Below the pieces are notes generated by a model. It ran no database searches. It saw nothing but the letters and a program-made list of their open reading frames with translations, and was not told where the DNA came from. A stretch of 64,000 bases of DNA, taken from positions 1 through 64,000 of the forward strand of contig JBBFLE010000006.1 in assembly GCA_037481695.1 (NCBI GenBank). The letters run 5' to 3'. Origin of the DNA: a bacterium. Lineage in GTDB: Bacteria > Desulfobacterota > Desulfocorpusculales > Desulfocorpusculum. Shown here piece after piece: positions 63,857-64,000 of this stretch. The translations under genes and the position numbers were made by a program. The stretch's first letter is position 1, and each line of letters starts with the position of its first letter.

Positions 63857-64000
63857 GCATAGAGGGGAGGGCAGCGCGCTGTTTTGTTCGGGTTGCTTGC
63901 CCCTTTAACTCATTACGGTATAGATCATGAACAATCCAAATTAGCTCTTGGGCAATGTGCGCTTCCTCCACAGATAGAAAATGGAAGGGTAGATGAGCAG
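63840..64000 (-). CDS. C-terminal end of an unknown protein (partial, right edge)
   Basis: A frame runs from the right edge to a TGA at 63842-63840, giving 52 residues: SVEEAHIAQELIWIVHDLYR is followed by a basic tail (KGQATRTKQRA) and LPSMHAYNY. The amphipathic helix and basic linker look genuinely coding. The rest lies outside the window; function unknown. Confidence 0.5.
   Translation of the reverse strand, partial: AHLPFHFLSVEEAHIAQELIWIVHDLYRNELKGQATRTKQRAALPSMHAYNY

Overview
The window reads as chromosomal DNA of an anaerobic, sulfate-reducer-like bacterium of the Desulfobacterota (former Deltaproteobacteria). The reasons are an Ahb-type siroheme-to-heme pathway, an HmcE/HmcF-like membrane redox pair, a DUF3786 protein, a stand-alone DsrE-like protein and large PAS/GAF sensor kinases. 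Native genes look about 55-63% GC in the lines I counted by hand. No rRNA, tRNA, CRISPR array, insertion sequence or prophage was recognised.

Layout, left to right. (1) 1-3.2 kb, plus strand: the tail of an unknown gene, a terminator, then a universal stress protein gene and a cytochrome b / HdrD-like iron-sulfur pair. (2) 3.3-15.4 kb, minus strand: one compact operon, met8-like, ccsA-like, hemA, hemC, cobA-hemD, ahbC, hemB, ahbD, ahbA and then polA, mostly joined by 4-nt ATGA overlaps. It carries glutamyl-tRNA through uroporphyrinogen III, precorrin-2 and siroheme to heme b. HemL and AhbB are not in the window. (3) 15.35-15.84 kb: an AT-rich strand-switch region with repeated TTTTCAACA boxes, a candidate oriC, followed on the plus strand by dnaN, gyrB, gyrA and gpsA. 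Genes on both sides point away from this region. (4) 23.1-30.7 kb, minus strand: a ketosynthase with a C-H-N active site and three related sensor-kinase proteins, one of which has lost both its phosphoacceptor His and its receiver Asp. (5) 30.9-39.5 kb: YbaK-like deacylase, PfkB kinase, exonuclease III, a TetR-EmrA-EmrB efflux operon with a readable promoter/operator, a porin, and a ketol-acid-reductoisomerase-like enzyme with altered catalytic residues. (6) 39.7-50.6 kb, minus strand: a secreted or surface copper-protein cluster made of a NarX/NarL-type two-component pair, a secreted 502-aa protein, a 1512-aa multicopper oxidase-like protein and a secreted beta-propeller. A GGTAC-NN-GTACC palindrome lies upstream of both the 502-aa gene and the oxidase gene. 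(7) 50.9-64 kb: DUF3786 protein, methyltransferase, a SNF2 helicase plus SWIM-protein operon, 3-hydroxyacyl-CoA dehydrogenase, an unrecognised glycine-rich secreted protein, phosphoglycerate mutase, DsrE-like protein, a four-helix-bundle protein carrying in-frame GATCCGAC-type repeats, and two unknown genes at the right edge.

The best candidate for an undescribed system is the copper-protein cluster with its putative operator and two-component pair. Other strong points are the candidate replication origin, a short roughly 27% GC block inside gyrB, a similar composition step inside the 845-aa kinase, the catalytically dead kinase, and a hairpin element repeated at two distant intergenic sites. 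All functional statements come from reading the sequence and from family knowledge; no database search was run.
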